DNA of 64,000 bases from Antennarius striatus (Eukaryota > Chordata > Actinopteri > Lophiiformes > Antennariidae): assembly GCF_040054535.1 (NCBI RefSeq), contig NC_090780.1:10196501-10260500 (forward strand). Reading direction: 5' to 3'. A program made the position numbers and the translations under genes. Within the stretch, counting starts at the first letter, position 1, and each line of letters begins with the position of its first letter. Of the stretch, positions 12,824 through 22,580 are shown one piece after another. A model generated the notes under the pieces. It was given only the letters and a program-made list of their open reading frames with translations, was not told the DNA's origin and ran no database searches.

Positions 12824-14659
12824 TTATGGCCTTCTTATAGGAATAGGTGGAATGAATAGTGCATGCACATCCATCACATTGGTGCATGTCAGACCTGGCA
12901 TAAGTAAGTGACTGCCAGCAGAAAGGTGTGTAAAAAAGGTGTAAGAATCATTGTTGGAGAGGAAGTTTTCAATGTCCAGCCCTTGTGCTTGTGCTCTTTC
13001 ATACAACCCAGTATCAATGACGGCTCCTGCTGCATCAGTGGGTCCGTCCTGACCGTCAGTTCCACCGCTCAGAAACATGGGACCATTAGGCCCCAGGCCT
13101 CTCAACTCCAGCGCTACTCGCAGCGCCAACTCCTGGTTCCGACCACCTCGACCCATGCCTAGCAGCTCAACAGTTGGCTCACCTCCAGCTAAGATGCATG
13201 TGGCTCCCCATCCTTCTGTACGCCCTTCATCTAACACTTTCATGGTACGACATAGATCCCAGGTCTCCACGCCTACCTCAGGCCCCAGGGTCAACACCTC
13301 AGTGGCAATATCTGGAGAAGGTTCCTCTTGGGAACAAGCAAAGCGGGCCAGGAGCCCATAAAGTCTGGCTACTGATCTTACATCGCCACACACTCCTGGT
13401 GCCAGCACCACAGGACGGAACCCGAGCTCTCGAGCCCGGCGACCTGCACACTTGAGGGCAAGGCTATTGGAGCCAATCACTGTATTAAAGACACGTCCAG
13501 ATGAATCAGATTCCTTCTCTTTGTCTCTGGGACTGTGTCGCCCAAGAACATCCTTTACTGAGGCTGGTAGAGAGTTCAGAAGCTTGTAATGTTGAAGGAC
13601 TGACATAACTTCCTCGGGCATGATCTCACTCATCACCGTGGGGCCACTGGCTATCAAGTCCAGTGGGTCCCCAATCACATCAGACAGTATCAGTCCAATC
13701 ACCTGTGAAGATGTGATTAATGGAGTTAGTGAATGCTGGAAGGAGGTAATCTCAAAAAAGAGCTGATAAAGAAACATAGCTTACCTGTGCAGGGTGAGCA
13801 CAGCGTGCGAGGCCTCCACCCTTTAACACAGACAGAGCCCGGCGTACGGTGTTCAGCTCCTGAATGGTGGCACCAGCAGCTGCTAGTTTGCGGGTAACAT
13901 CCAGTTTCTCTTGTAAAGAGACTGGTGGAATTGGGGCAGGTAAAAGTGCAGAGCCACCACCTGTACACAGTTTCATCCCCCGTTTTATTAGCTTTTACAT
14001 ATCAAAGGTACAATTCTGTAGAGAAAAGGAACAAAAATGCGTTTTCTATCTTACCTGATATTAGAACAATCAGAAGATCCTTCTCAGTCAGTTGGGTAGC
14101 TAGCTGCCTGATCTCCTCAGCTGCATTCAGGGCATCAACATCAGGCAAATTGTGTTTCGCTCCCTCCATGACTTTGATGCAGCTGCTTTCTTTTAACAAC
14201 AAATGTCTGTGATGGAAAAGAAACATGTTATTCAGCTGCTCAATCTTACCTTATGTGTACTGTATTACTTTTAAGTGGGTTAAATCCTAAAGAGTTTGCT
14301 TACTGTTTTCCATGTTGCTGTAAAGTCTTTTGAATCCCATTTGGCACACTTATGACTCCTTTCACCAAGTGATCACCTATAATCCTCTCTGCCTCGGCTG
14401 CCATGCCTAGCACAGCTTTTCCAAAGCCCACCAAGTGCAGGTTGTGTTTGAGTGAGTAATTTTGACCACTGATAGTTACTGAGTCCCCCTTGCGCTCCAT
14501 ACTCTGTCGGACCACTGTGTCCGGCTGCACAGCTTCCACTGCAGCTGAAAACACACCACGTGCCCGAGAGTCCATTGACATTTTGCGCTGCAAAGATTTT
14601 CTCCAGCTGGGGGGTGTCAGGTAAGGCCAAGGCCGGAACACGGCAAGAATACGGGCCAT
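12824..14659 (-). CDS. glyctk: Glycerate kinase
   Basis: Four coding exons on the minus strand: 14659-14304, 14206-14055, 13960-13785 and 13702-12824. They total 1563 bases (520 codons plus stop), close to the 523-residue human protein. GLYCTK phosphorylates D-glycerate to 2-phosphoglycerate in serine and fructose breakdown, and its loss in people causes D-glyceric aciduria. Visible family signatures are [129 protein letters not shown], and C-terminal NDSYTFF with TNVMDVH. Both MOFRL-type Gly-rich loops are intact. The N-terminal 30 residues are basic with few acids, which would suit mitochondrial import. The gene faces away from wdr82. Confidence 0.96.
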
Positions 14660-15337
14660 AGGAAGTCCGGTGGGTCCACGCAGAAATTATCTGAAAGGGT
14701 CCAAAACACACACCATGATTGACTCTCATTATGGGAATATTAAATCAGTGTGTTGTGCAGCTGCATGGCTCTTTGACTCAGATAAATACCCGATTTACTC
14801 CTGGATTGGAAGTTATTATTTTAAATGGCTGACTACAAGTAAAGAGATCACTACTTATTTCTTACAGTTATAAAACCTGGTTATATATTCATTTAAATTG
14901 TGCCGAATGAAGATTCATGAAGCTTCCTACCTGTGAGGGTTCCAAATGAGTGAAGTCTGTTCTGTGCTCTGTCTCTGCTGTGTTGCAACACTCTGACTAG
15001 GTAATCACATCAGTTGTGTATCCTGTGTGTAATTATTGACTTCACTAGGACCACGGTCGCCAACACACCACTGACCACTCAAGTTTGCATTTGTCAGCAT
15101 GAAAAAAATGTCAGAAATTCTAAGGCTACACAAGTCTGGCTTTGTCTGTGTTGTGCAACATTTAAAACACAAAACAAATGTGTAGGCAAATGTGTAGGCC
15201 TGCTGAGTTGTGCTGTCCGTGTCATGACAATAGATAGCCAGTGGAATCTGAATTGTTGAAAACTTTTTTGGGATTAAAAAAACTATTTTTGGGGATATGT
15301 TTAAGTGCTATAACAGAACAAACTTTAAACTAAAACT
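14660..15337. other. Upstream region of glyctk
   Basis: The glyctk 5' UTR and promoter should lie here. I see a possible donor on the minus strand near 14930 (CTCACAGGTAGG on the complement), consistent with an untranslated first exon. No coding sequence is recognised. Confidence 0.35.
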
Positions 15338-15682
15338 AAGGCAGTCAGCGACTGCAACATCCCGTGACACCAAAGATCAAAGCTAGTGCTCTGACCTACT
15401 TTCATCTAGGGTCTTACTCCTGCCTTCTCCCTCGTCTTTCTATCTTATCCGGTTCCTGAGTGTACAAAAGTTGAAATTTGACCTTGACCTAGTTTTCTCA
15501 AGGTCAAGGTCATCATCTCATTTTCATCCACTTTGCTGCCCAAGTATTGTATTGTATTGTATTGTATTGTGCTTTTTGTTTCATCTTTCTATCTGCAACA
15601 GTTGTGAAGACATTTGGTGGACTATCGGACGGACGGACGGACAAACACACGAACACTAACAATTACATCACCGCTTTGAAGC
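15338..15682 (+). repeat. Dispersed repeat with nuclear-receptor-like hairpin, copy 1
   Basis: It begins AAGGCAGTCAG and carries ACATCCCGTGACACC and CTGACCTACTTTCAT. Two other copies in the window (50767 and 56938) share this opening. Arms TGACCTTGAC (15479-15488) and GTCAAGGTCA (15503-15512) form a perfect 10-bp inverted repeat. Downstream are a TATTGTATTG run, a GGAC-type tandem and a 3' end near CGGGATGTAATTAA. No protein frame is present. Its class is unknown to me; a SINE-like or MITE-like element is possible. Confidence 0.55.
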
Positions 15683-15915
15683 GGGATGTAATTAAACTAG
15701 TTAAAGCAGTCTCTGCCTTGTTAAGGCCTGTTAAGAAATACAGTACAAATGCTTTGATTCACTTTTCTGCAAAAATCATCAGCAGGTATTTTGCTGAGGA
15801 TTTTTTTGAGTATTTTTGAGGAAAAAAAGCGGGTAGGAGTTTCAGACAGTGATCACATATTTCCGGTGTATTTATTATTTTTTTATTAGTTATTTTTGTT
15901 TTTGTGGTTCGACAC

Positions 15916-16873
15916 CAGTGACGTGCGGTCAGGGGAGGCTGGTGAGTCACGGCCTCACCTGCCATCATGAAAGAAAAAAATGGAAAATGGAATAAATTAA
16001 ATGCTAATATTTATCAAGCGATGTGTATTATTGACTTATTTTCTGTTTAACGTCACCAATTTTAGGTTATTTTTACTCGCTGTATTTTCACATTTACCGC
16101 TGAAATACTGATCAGAGACCTGCGGTGAGGCACCAGCCAGCAGAGCCTCACCGTGGATTGCACAATAGCTCAGATAGCTGTGCTGGTAGCTATACAGTGA
16201 GACCGTAATGCTATCCCTTTATATGTCGCTATTAAAATGTTCAAACACGTTTGCTCCATAAACTAAATTCCCGTAATTTAGCTAATGTATATAATGTAGT
16301 GTGTTTTTTTGTCAACAGCTGCATGTGTGTAACGTCTTTCTTGACTTGATTGGTCCTGAAACCGCTGTGAAAAGGCACCAGGTGAGGCACAACAATACCC
16401 GGCCTCATGGATAGGGGGCGCTGGTGATCCCAGGGCTTCATCTTGGGACTCCTCGGCCGAAAAATAAGTGAATGCAGGCTACGATCTACATTAAGTCAAA
16501 TGCAGCAATTACTTTTTTTCTGCTCGCCTATTCAAATAGAGGATCACATATTACAAACTGAAGGAAGATACGGACAATTTCTACAAACAAGTTATTGACG
16601 CGTTTGTTCAGAGGGAGCGGCGCATGGACTTCATTTACAAGTAAACCAGACATGTTAACAAGTAGGTGACAACATTACTTTTTAATCAAATATGCTTATT
16701 TGTGTGTTACAGTTGGTATGTAAATAATTCTGCAATGAGACTTTAACATAACCCACTGTTGTTAATTAAATGGTGAATAAGCTACACTGTAGGTTCATAT
16801 TTTTGTAAATCTGATCGCGTGATCATGATGACGTTGGTGCCTCACCAGCCATGAACCTCACTGCACGTCACTG
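15916..16873. mobile_element. Non-autonomous hAT-type DNA transposon
   Basis: The left end reads CAGTGACGTGCGGTCAGG and the right end is an imperfect inverted copy (CCTCACTGCACGTCACTG). The 8-base flanks TTCGACAC (15908-15915) and TTCAAAAC (16874-16881) differ at two positions, as expected of an ageing hAT target duplication. The inside repeats parts of the end motif (GGTGAGGCACCAGCCAGCAG near 16123). No transposase frame is seen. Length is 958 bases. Confidence 0.65.
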
Positions 16874-17194
16874 TTCAAAACAAATAAACTCATTCATTCA
16901 TTCATCCATTCACTCCTTCGAATAAAGGATCAGGGCAGAATGAAAAACAAACAAACATGTGACTCGAGGCCTGTACCATAAAGCTTGATGAACCTAGCCG
17001 GGCTTCCTCTTACTTATCTGGCTTCACTTACCGAGACATCCACCCTCCAGATTTTCAGTACCATAAAGCCGGCTATCAACTCACTAATTCAATTCAGGCT
17101 TGTCCACTCTAGATCTGTGCTCTCACATAAAAAGGGCGGAGTTTGCTGCATGCGACCAATCACAAACATGCAACAAACCGGCCCAAGCCGCATA

Positions 17195-17333
17195 TTTCAC
17201 AACGGAGGAGCAAACAATAATAATTAATAAATACGAGCAATACAAATCAATAATCCAGGCAAAAAGCAACACAGTTGCAGCTGCCAGACGGCGCAAGGAT
17301 CGCTGGCAAAAAAATCTCTGACTGTGTCAATGC
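17195..17333 (+). pseudogene. Harbinger Myb-like DNA-binding protein fragment
   Basis: The frame encodes FTTEEQTIIINKYEQYKSII, then KSNTVAAARRRKDRWQK. This matches the opening of the trihelix/Myb-like accessory protein of PIF/Harbinger elements (EEQ..I...YE..K.II..KSNT.AA.K.R...WQKIAD.VNA). The frame shifts shortly after WQK, since the next bases encode ISDCVNAEV in a neighbouring frame. It is a decayed remnant. Confidence 0.6.
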
Positions 17334-17589
17334 GGAAGTTAGTGCCATTATAGTATTACTTCCCCACTATGACTGCACTTGTATATCTGACTACAGTAAC
17401 ATTTGTGTGTTCCATAAATGTATGTGTGTAAGACATTTTTTGTTATGGCATGTGATTGTAGCCCCCGCGACTTTATGAACAGCTCTACATACTGTGTTCT
17501 TCCCGAAGTTTTCGGCATCGCCAACAAAATACATAAAAGTACCTATGAATGAATGAATCAATCCATGATTTACTTTAACAAATTATTGA

Positions 17590-17955
17590 TTAATGGCATT
17601 TTATCTGTGGCTTGCTTGTAACCCATCCAACAAGTGATTTAAGGACATCATAATAATTACGAACATCACTAAGAAATATATTAACTGTGGCAAAGAACCT
17701 CAGTGCAATGCACACTGTCTGTGGGACTGTCAGTGCGTGGTTGCGGTGCGTTCCATTACTGATGTAAGGCTCCAGCAGCTGACAGATGTAATGTAACCCC
17801 TCTCCCCAAAACCTGTACCTTTCGTACAGTGATTGTTCAGGCAATTTGAACGGATTACAGTGATCTCTAAATATTCTCTCTGCCTGAGCGCTCTTCGCAC
17901 AAGTTGTGCACCAAGATCCACCGGGTTCTCGTAAAACGGACGGCCCATTTTCCAA
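17590..17955 (-). pseudogene. HARBI1-like transposase, truncated N-terminal part
   Basis: A 121-residue frame includes ERIFRDHCNPFKLPEQSLYE, RYRFWGEGLHYICQLLEPYI and NHALTVPQTVCIALRFFATV. This is the typical HARBI1/Harbinger transposase opening. The DDE nuclease domain that normally follows (about 200 residues) is missing, so only a relic remains. It runs opposite to the Myb-like fragment, as in intact elements. Confidence 0.75.
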
Positions 17956-17960
17956 GAGAA

Positions 17961-18120
17961 CTGATTGGTCAGTAGGTGGGGCTGATATACCTGCTGAGCT
18001 CTGATTGGTCAGTAGGTGGGGCTGTTATACCTGCTGAGCTCTGATTGGTCAGTAGGTGGGGCTGATATACCTGCTGAGCTCTGATTGGTCAGTAGGTGGG
18101 GCTGTTATACCTGCTGAGCT
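17961..18120 (+). repeat. 4 x 40-bp tandem array with 80-bp higher-order phase
   Basis: Four head-to-tail 40-base units begin CTGATTGGTCAGTAGGTGGG and end CCTGCTGAGCT. Units 1 and 3 read GCTGATATAC while units 2 and 4 read GCTGTTATAC; otherwise they are identical. The array lies inside the Harbinger relic. Each unit carries ATTGG (an inverted CCAAT). Confidence 0.93.
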
Positions 18121-18297
18121 CTTACCCTGAACTTATCCTGCTCCTGAGAGCAGGTTAGGTGTTTAGCATAGGTTACCGCGACAACGTAGCCTGATAGAAA
18201 GTCAGCCACCTTTATGGTACCGAAAAGCCTGGGTTAAACCTGAAATTATCTCGCTAAACTGTAATCCAGTTTTATAATCCAGCTTTATGGTACTGAC

Positions 18298-20219
18298 TTT
18301 AGGTCACATGTCATGTGTTTATGCAGGACTAGTTACCGCTTGTTGAACGAGTTATGCAAATTCTACATAACTGTGTCACCAATGTGTCGGTAATTCGAAT
18401 GTGGCTTTGGAAACAGACACTGAAAACCGAAAAACCGAGTAGTTATTTGAGTTTTCGTTTAAAACACAAAAGCTCCAATTGAAATGCAGGGCGTGATCCT
18501 TTTCAAAGCCAAAAAAGACGAACTTTCCTACAAAATAATCACTTTCTGTCTTGAGTAATAAGATTGAAATCACTCTACCTTCCAGTGTTCAGAGAAGCTG
18601 GTGCATTCTCCGACGTTTCCCTGTTGTTCCCGTCCTCCTCTCACACGTCCATTTTGTTTTTCTGCTGCAGTGAACTTTGGAACTCAACACAAAAACAGAG
18701 AAGAGGAACACCAACAACAGCTGACTCTCAGCGCGTCACCACAACCAAAGCGCGCTCTGCTGCAGGAAACCCGGGGACTGGCTCACCGGTAGCTCTGCCC
18801 GTCGATCAAGACCAGAAGTTAAATTACTTTCTTTTAATCGCCGACTTCCCTGAAAGTTAGTTTCCTGCGTTGAGCAATTTGCAGTTAAATTGTTAAGTCA
18901 ACAAGAACCGCCCACAGCTCACACTCCTGATCAGAGGGATCCAGTGCGTCTCCGAACTGTCCTCAGAAACTACATTAACGCACAGATCAGCATCAGCGGC
19001 TGTCAACACAGACAAAACGTTTCCTATCAAGTATCTACAGTCAACAACATAAACGTTCTGTTTAGAAGACACTTCATGATGATTTTTAAACGAAAATTCG
19101 GGCGCTGGTTTCAAGTGTGTGAAAGATATTTAATTCTAGAGGCGACAAATGTGTGTGTTACTAAGGGCAGCCAGTCAAACTCATTAAACCATTCTGTCCC
19201 TCCGTCCACTGTAAGGCGCTCCTGGCGCTTGTTGATGACGACACGCAGCACGCTCTGTGTGTGTGTTTGTGTGTGCGTGTGTGTGCGTGCGTGTGTGTGT
19301 GTTGGAATTGTATGTTGGAATTGTTCCACTTTCTCAATTAAAATATTAAAATTTTGTTATGGACTCAAGGTCTAGATATAAAAAAACAAAACATTAAACA
19401 TCAAAAAAATACTAAAAGATTCACAATAATAGAAAATAATAACAACTATATTCAAATATATACAGTGCATACACATGTATTTCATTTCTAAGCACATACG
19501 TATACAGATATACATCTGCACATACAAATTAAACCCTTACATATAAAGCACTATATAACAATGCCTCCACAGCGGTCACTGGTACCATGTTGTACTATAT
19601 TTAATGCAAAAGAGGCATTCGATCACTCATTCATTTGTTCATTCGTTGGAGATATTAAGCCGACATATAAATTCCTACATGAGATTTCTTATCACTGATT
19701 GAAACATATTTATGCCTGCTGACACAGAGATTTCACTGGTACTACACTACACCATCTGAGATTGATAGTAATATTCTCATGGCATTATTATATGCAGCTT
19801 AAAGTCTGCAAATGTTCTTTTTTTTGTAATTTGGCACAAATGTGCTGTATATGGTGTACAACACCCTCTGAACAGAGACATCGTTACTCATCCGAACACA
19901 TACATTGTCTGTAAATATTACCATCTGCCTTTTCCTCTGTAATGAATTGACCCGGACATTTTTTCAAAAAGCAAATTCAATTTCTAATCGTCAACATTTG
20001 ATATGTTGCCTTTTTGACTTTTTAAAAAAAATATTTTTCTCGTTCATTCTGTTTCTATTCACAAACCTCCACAAACCAGCTTTTCAACAAATATATTCGT
20101 GTAATATGATCACAACAAATCATTGTGGAAAATGTCGTGACGTGGAGGTGTTCGGAGTTGCTTACCTCTCCATCATGGTAACATCACGTGGTTTGAGGGC
20201 AGCGTGCGAGCAAGATGAG
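18298..20219. other. Spacer upstream of wdr82
   Basis: The sequence contains a GT-rich tract near 19255-19302 and A/T-rich stretches. A plus-strand frame at 18564-18860 has no domain I recognise. The stretch 18640-18960 is richer in G/C but shows no supported exon. Confidence 0.45.
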
Positions 20220-20220
20220 A

Positions 20221-20254
<34 letters not shown>

Positions 20255-20276
20255 CGATGACGATGACGATGATGAC

Positions 20277-20374
<98 letters not shown>

Positions 20375-20376
20375 CG
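20221..20376 (+). repeat. (GAT)n trinucleotide repeat upstream of wdr82
   Basis: About 52 triplets of ATG/GAT/TGA phase, with GAC interruptions near the left end and a pure run at the right. It ends about 270 bases before the wdr82 start codon. Long poly-Asp, poly-Met and poly-Ile frames across it are artefacts of the repeat. Confidence 0.96.
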
Positions 20377-20526
20377 ACGGCTGTGCGCGTCACCGTCGCT
20401 CCCAGGGCGGGGCTTGTGTCTCCCTCTGTACTCCAGTACATGTTAGGTGTTCTAGGCGGGCTTTCGGTGCTGTTCTTGAACAACTAGTGTAATTTGTTGT
20501 AATAGAAGTGTGGGGATCATCACAGT

Positions 20527-20583
20527 TCTCACACACACACACGGAGACACACACACACACACACGGAGACACACACACACACA
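20527..20583 (+). repeat. (CA)n with GGAGA breaks
   Basis: Three CA runs are separated by GGAGAC in the probable 5' UTR or core promoter of wdr82, about 65 bases before its start codon. Confidence 0.85.
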
Positions 20584-20647
20584 GCCGGTCATCCGTTCAC
20601 CGCGTTACACGCACGGAGGCCCGCTTCCCGCACTCCGACAGGCCGTC

Positions 20648-21277
20648 ATGAAGCTGACGGACAATGTGCTGCGGAGCTTCAGAGTCGCTAAAGTCTTCCG
20701 AGAGAACTCGGACAAAATTAACTGTTTCGATTTCAGTTCGAACGGAGAAACAATTATTTCCAGCAGCGACGATGATTCGCTCGTCTTGTACGACTGCCAA
20801 GAGGGAAAGTATGAGCCTTTCTTCTTAATTACGAGTCCATTGTTAGTTCGCTAGCCTGTAGCTCCGCTAGCTGCTGCTAGCGAGGCCTGCTGTGTTGCTA
20901 CATGGTCAGATGAGTGATTCCTCTACGTGAACGCAGGTTCTAAACGCATCCATATCTACTGTTGTGTTTGTGAAGTTAGGGGCTTGTTAGTTATTTGAAA
21001 GTGATATCCGTCTATTAAGGTAACCTGCCCTGGATCAGAGGGTATTGATGGTGGGGAGATCAATGAATCCCTGTGTCTGGCTTTATTATTAGACACACAT
21101 TTGTGTGACATGACTGCTATTAAGAAATGGAAGCATCAAACGTGATGATGGGATTTCAGATAGCTTTCTTGATCTACGGTCATCCAGCATTTTGATGTTT
21201 TAGAAACAGCTTTGATTATTTAGCTTTTACTACATACATACAATACAATTTCCTCCGGGATGAATAAAGTATCTATG

Positions 21278-21333
<56 letters not shown>

Positions 21334-22529
21334 AATACAGTGCATCTTATTGAGACATGCAGCAGCATCATTTTTTATTACTACGTGACCTGAATGTCTA
21401 AGTTAAAGGTGTTTGGCATCAGTGATTCCTGCTATTTAGTTCATTGAGCTGTTTATTATGCGGCAAGAACAAATGACAAGCTAAAAAGTAGTTGCAGCCC
21501 CAAAGTAATCTGTTGGCATTGAAAGAACTGTTTAAAAAATATGAAATGACATTGTGGTTAGATCAGATTGATGGCCTTTAATGATTCAAATATTCATTCA
21601 GTCTTTGTTTTCCCCTCAGACCCAAGAGGACTCTCTATAGTAAAAAGTATGGAGTAGATTTGATCAGATACACACATGCTGCAAACACTGTGGTCTACAG
21701 CTCCAACAAAATTGATGGTATGTACACACAATCAGTGTTCATTCTATGTGTGTGAGATGGTGCACGAAGGGCATTGATTAACAGCCCATCTTGTCAAGCA
21801 GTCAAATGTTTTCACTGCAGGGCTTGACTTTTCCTCAGGTTGTAATTTTCTTCCACTTTTTCATAAAAACAGTAATAATTCATTTTTATGCCATCAGTTA
21901 ACATAACTAGTATGAAGTAGTACACACTCCTGACTTGAAGCATCATCTTCTTGTCCTTTTGACTTCTGCATCCTCTTCTCTCACACCAACTACCTTCATG
22001 TCCTCTTTCACTACATCCATAAACCTCCTCTTTGGTCTTCCTCTACGCCTCCTGTCTGGCAGTTCAAAACTCAGCATCCTTCTATCAATATATTCACTAT
22101 CTCTCCTCTGGACATGTCCAAACCATCTCAGTCTGGTCTCTCTGACTTTATCTCCAAAACCTCTAACATGTGCTGTCCCTCTGATGTACTCATTCCTGAT
22201 CCTATCCATCCTGGTCACTCCCAGAGAGAACCTCAGCATCTTCATCTCTGCTACCTCCAGCTCTGTCTCCTGTCTTTTCCTCAGTGACACTGTCTCTAGA
22301 CTGACCTGAAGCATTATAGATTCAAACGTTACCCTTGCATTCTGTGGATTTTAACGTTGTAGGATCATTAATATGGGGAATATAGATCTGACTATTTAAA
22401 TGTGTTTGTTGATCTTTCCAGCTAGAGCCGTCATCCAGGCAGCACTGCGGTGATTTGTTTCACATATCTTTTTTTTTTAATCCTCGAAGGAAAATTAGTG
22501 CCACACTCTCGTTAGTGGAATCATGCATA

Positions 22530-22580
<51 letters not shown>

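Larger units (their letters stand above)
16971..18294. mobile_element. PIF/Harbinger DNA transposon relic
   Basis: Inverted ends share GTACCATAAAGC (16973-16984) and GCTTTATGGTAC (18282-18293). A second near-copy lies just inside the left end near 17059. Both classical genes of this superfamily have remains. A Myb/SANT-like protein piece lies on the plus strand and a transposase N-terminus on the minus strand. The transposase has lost its catalytic part, so the element cannot move itself. It carries a 4x40-bp tandem array at its right side. Confidence 0.72.

Noticed and set aside
17961-18120. CRISPR-like direct repeats
   Set aside because: Units are directly adjacent without unique spacers, in an animal genome; this is a minisatellite.
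18564-19375. 98- and 161-codon frames upstream of wdr82
   Set aside because: The second runs through a GT microsatellite giving poly-Cys/Val; neither has domains or good exon borders.
19905-20492. Long open frames (up to 195 codons) of poly-Asp, poly-Met and poly-Ile
   Set aside because: They are produced wholly by the GAT repeat in different frames and strands, with no domain, splice support or codon bias outside the repeat.
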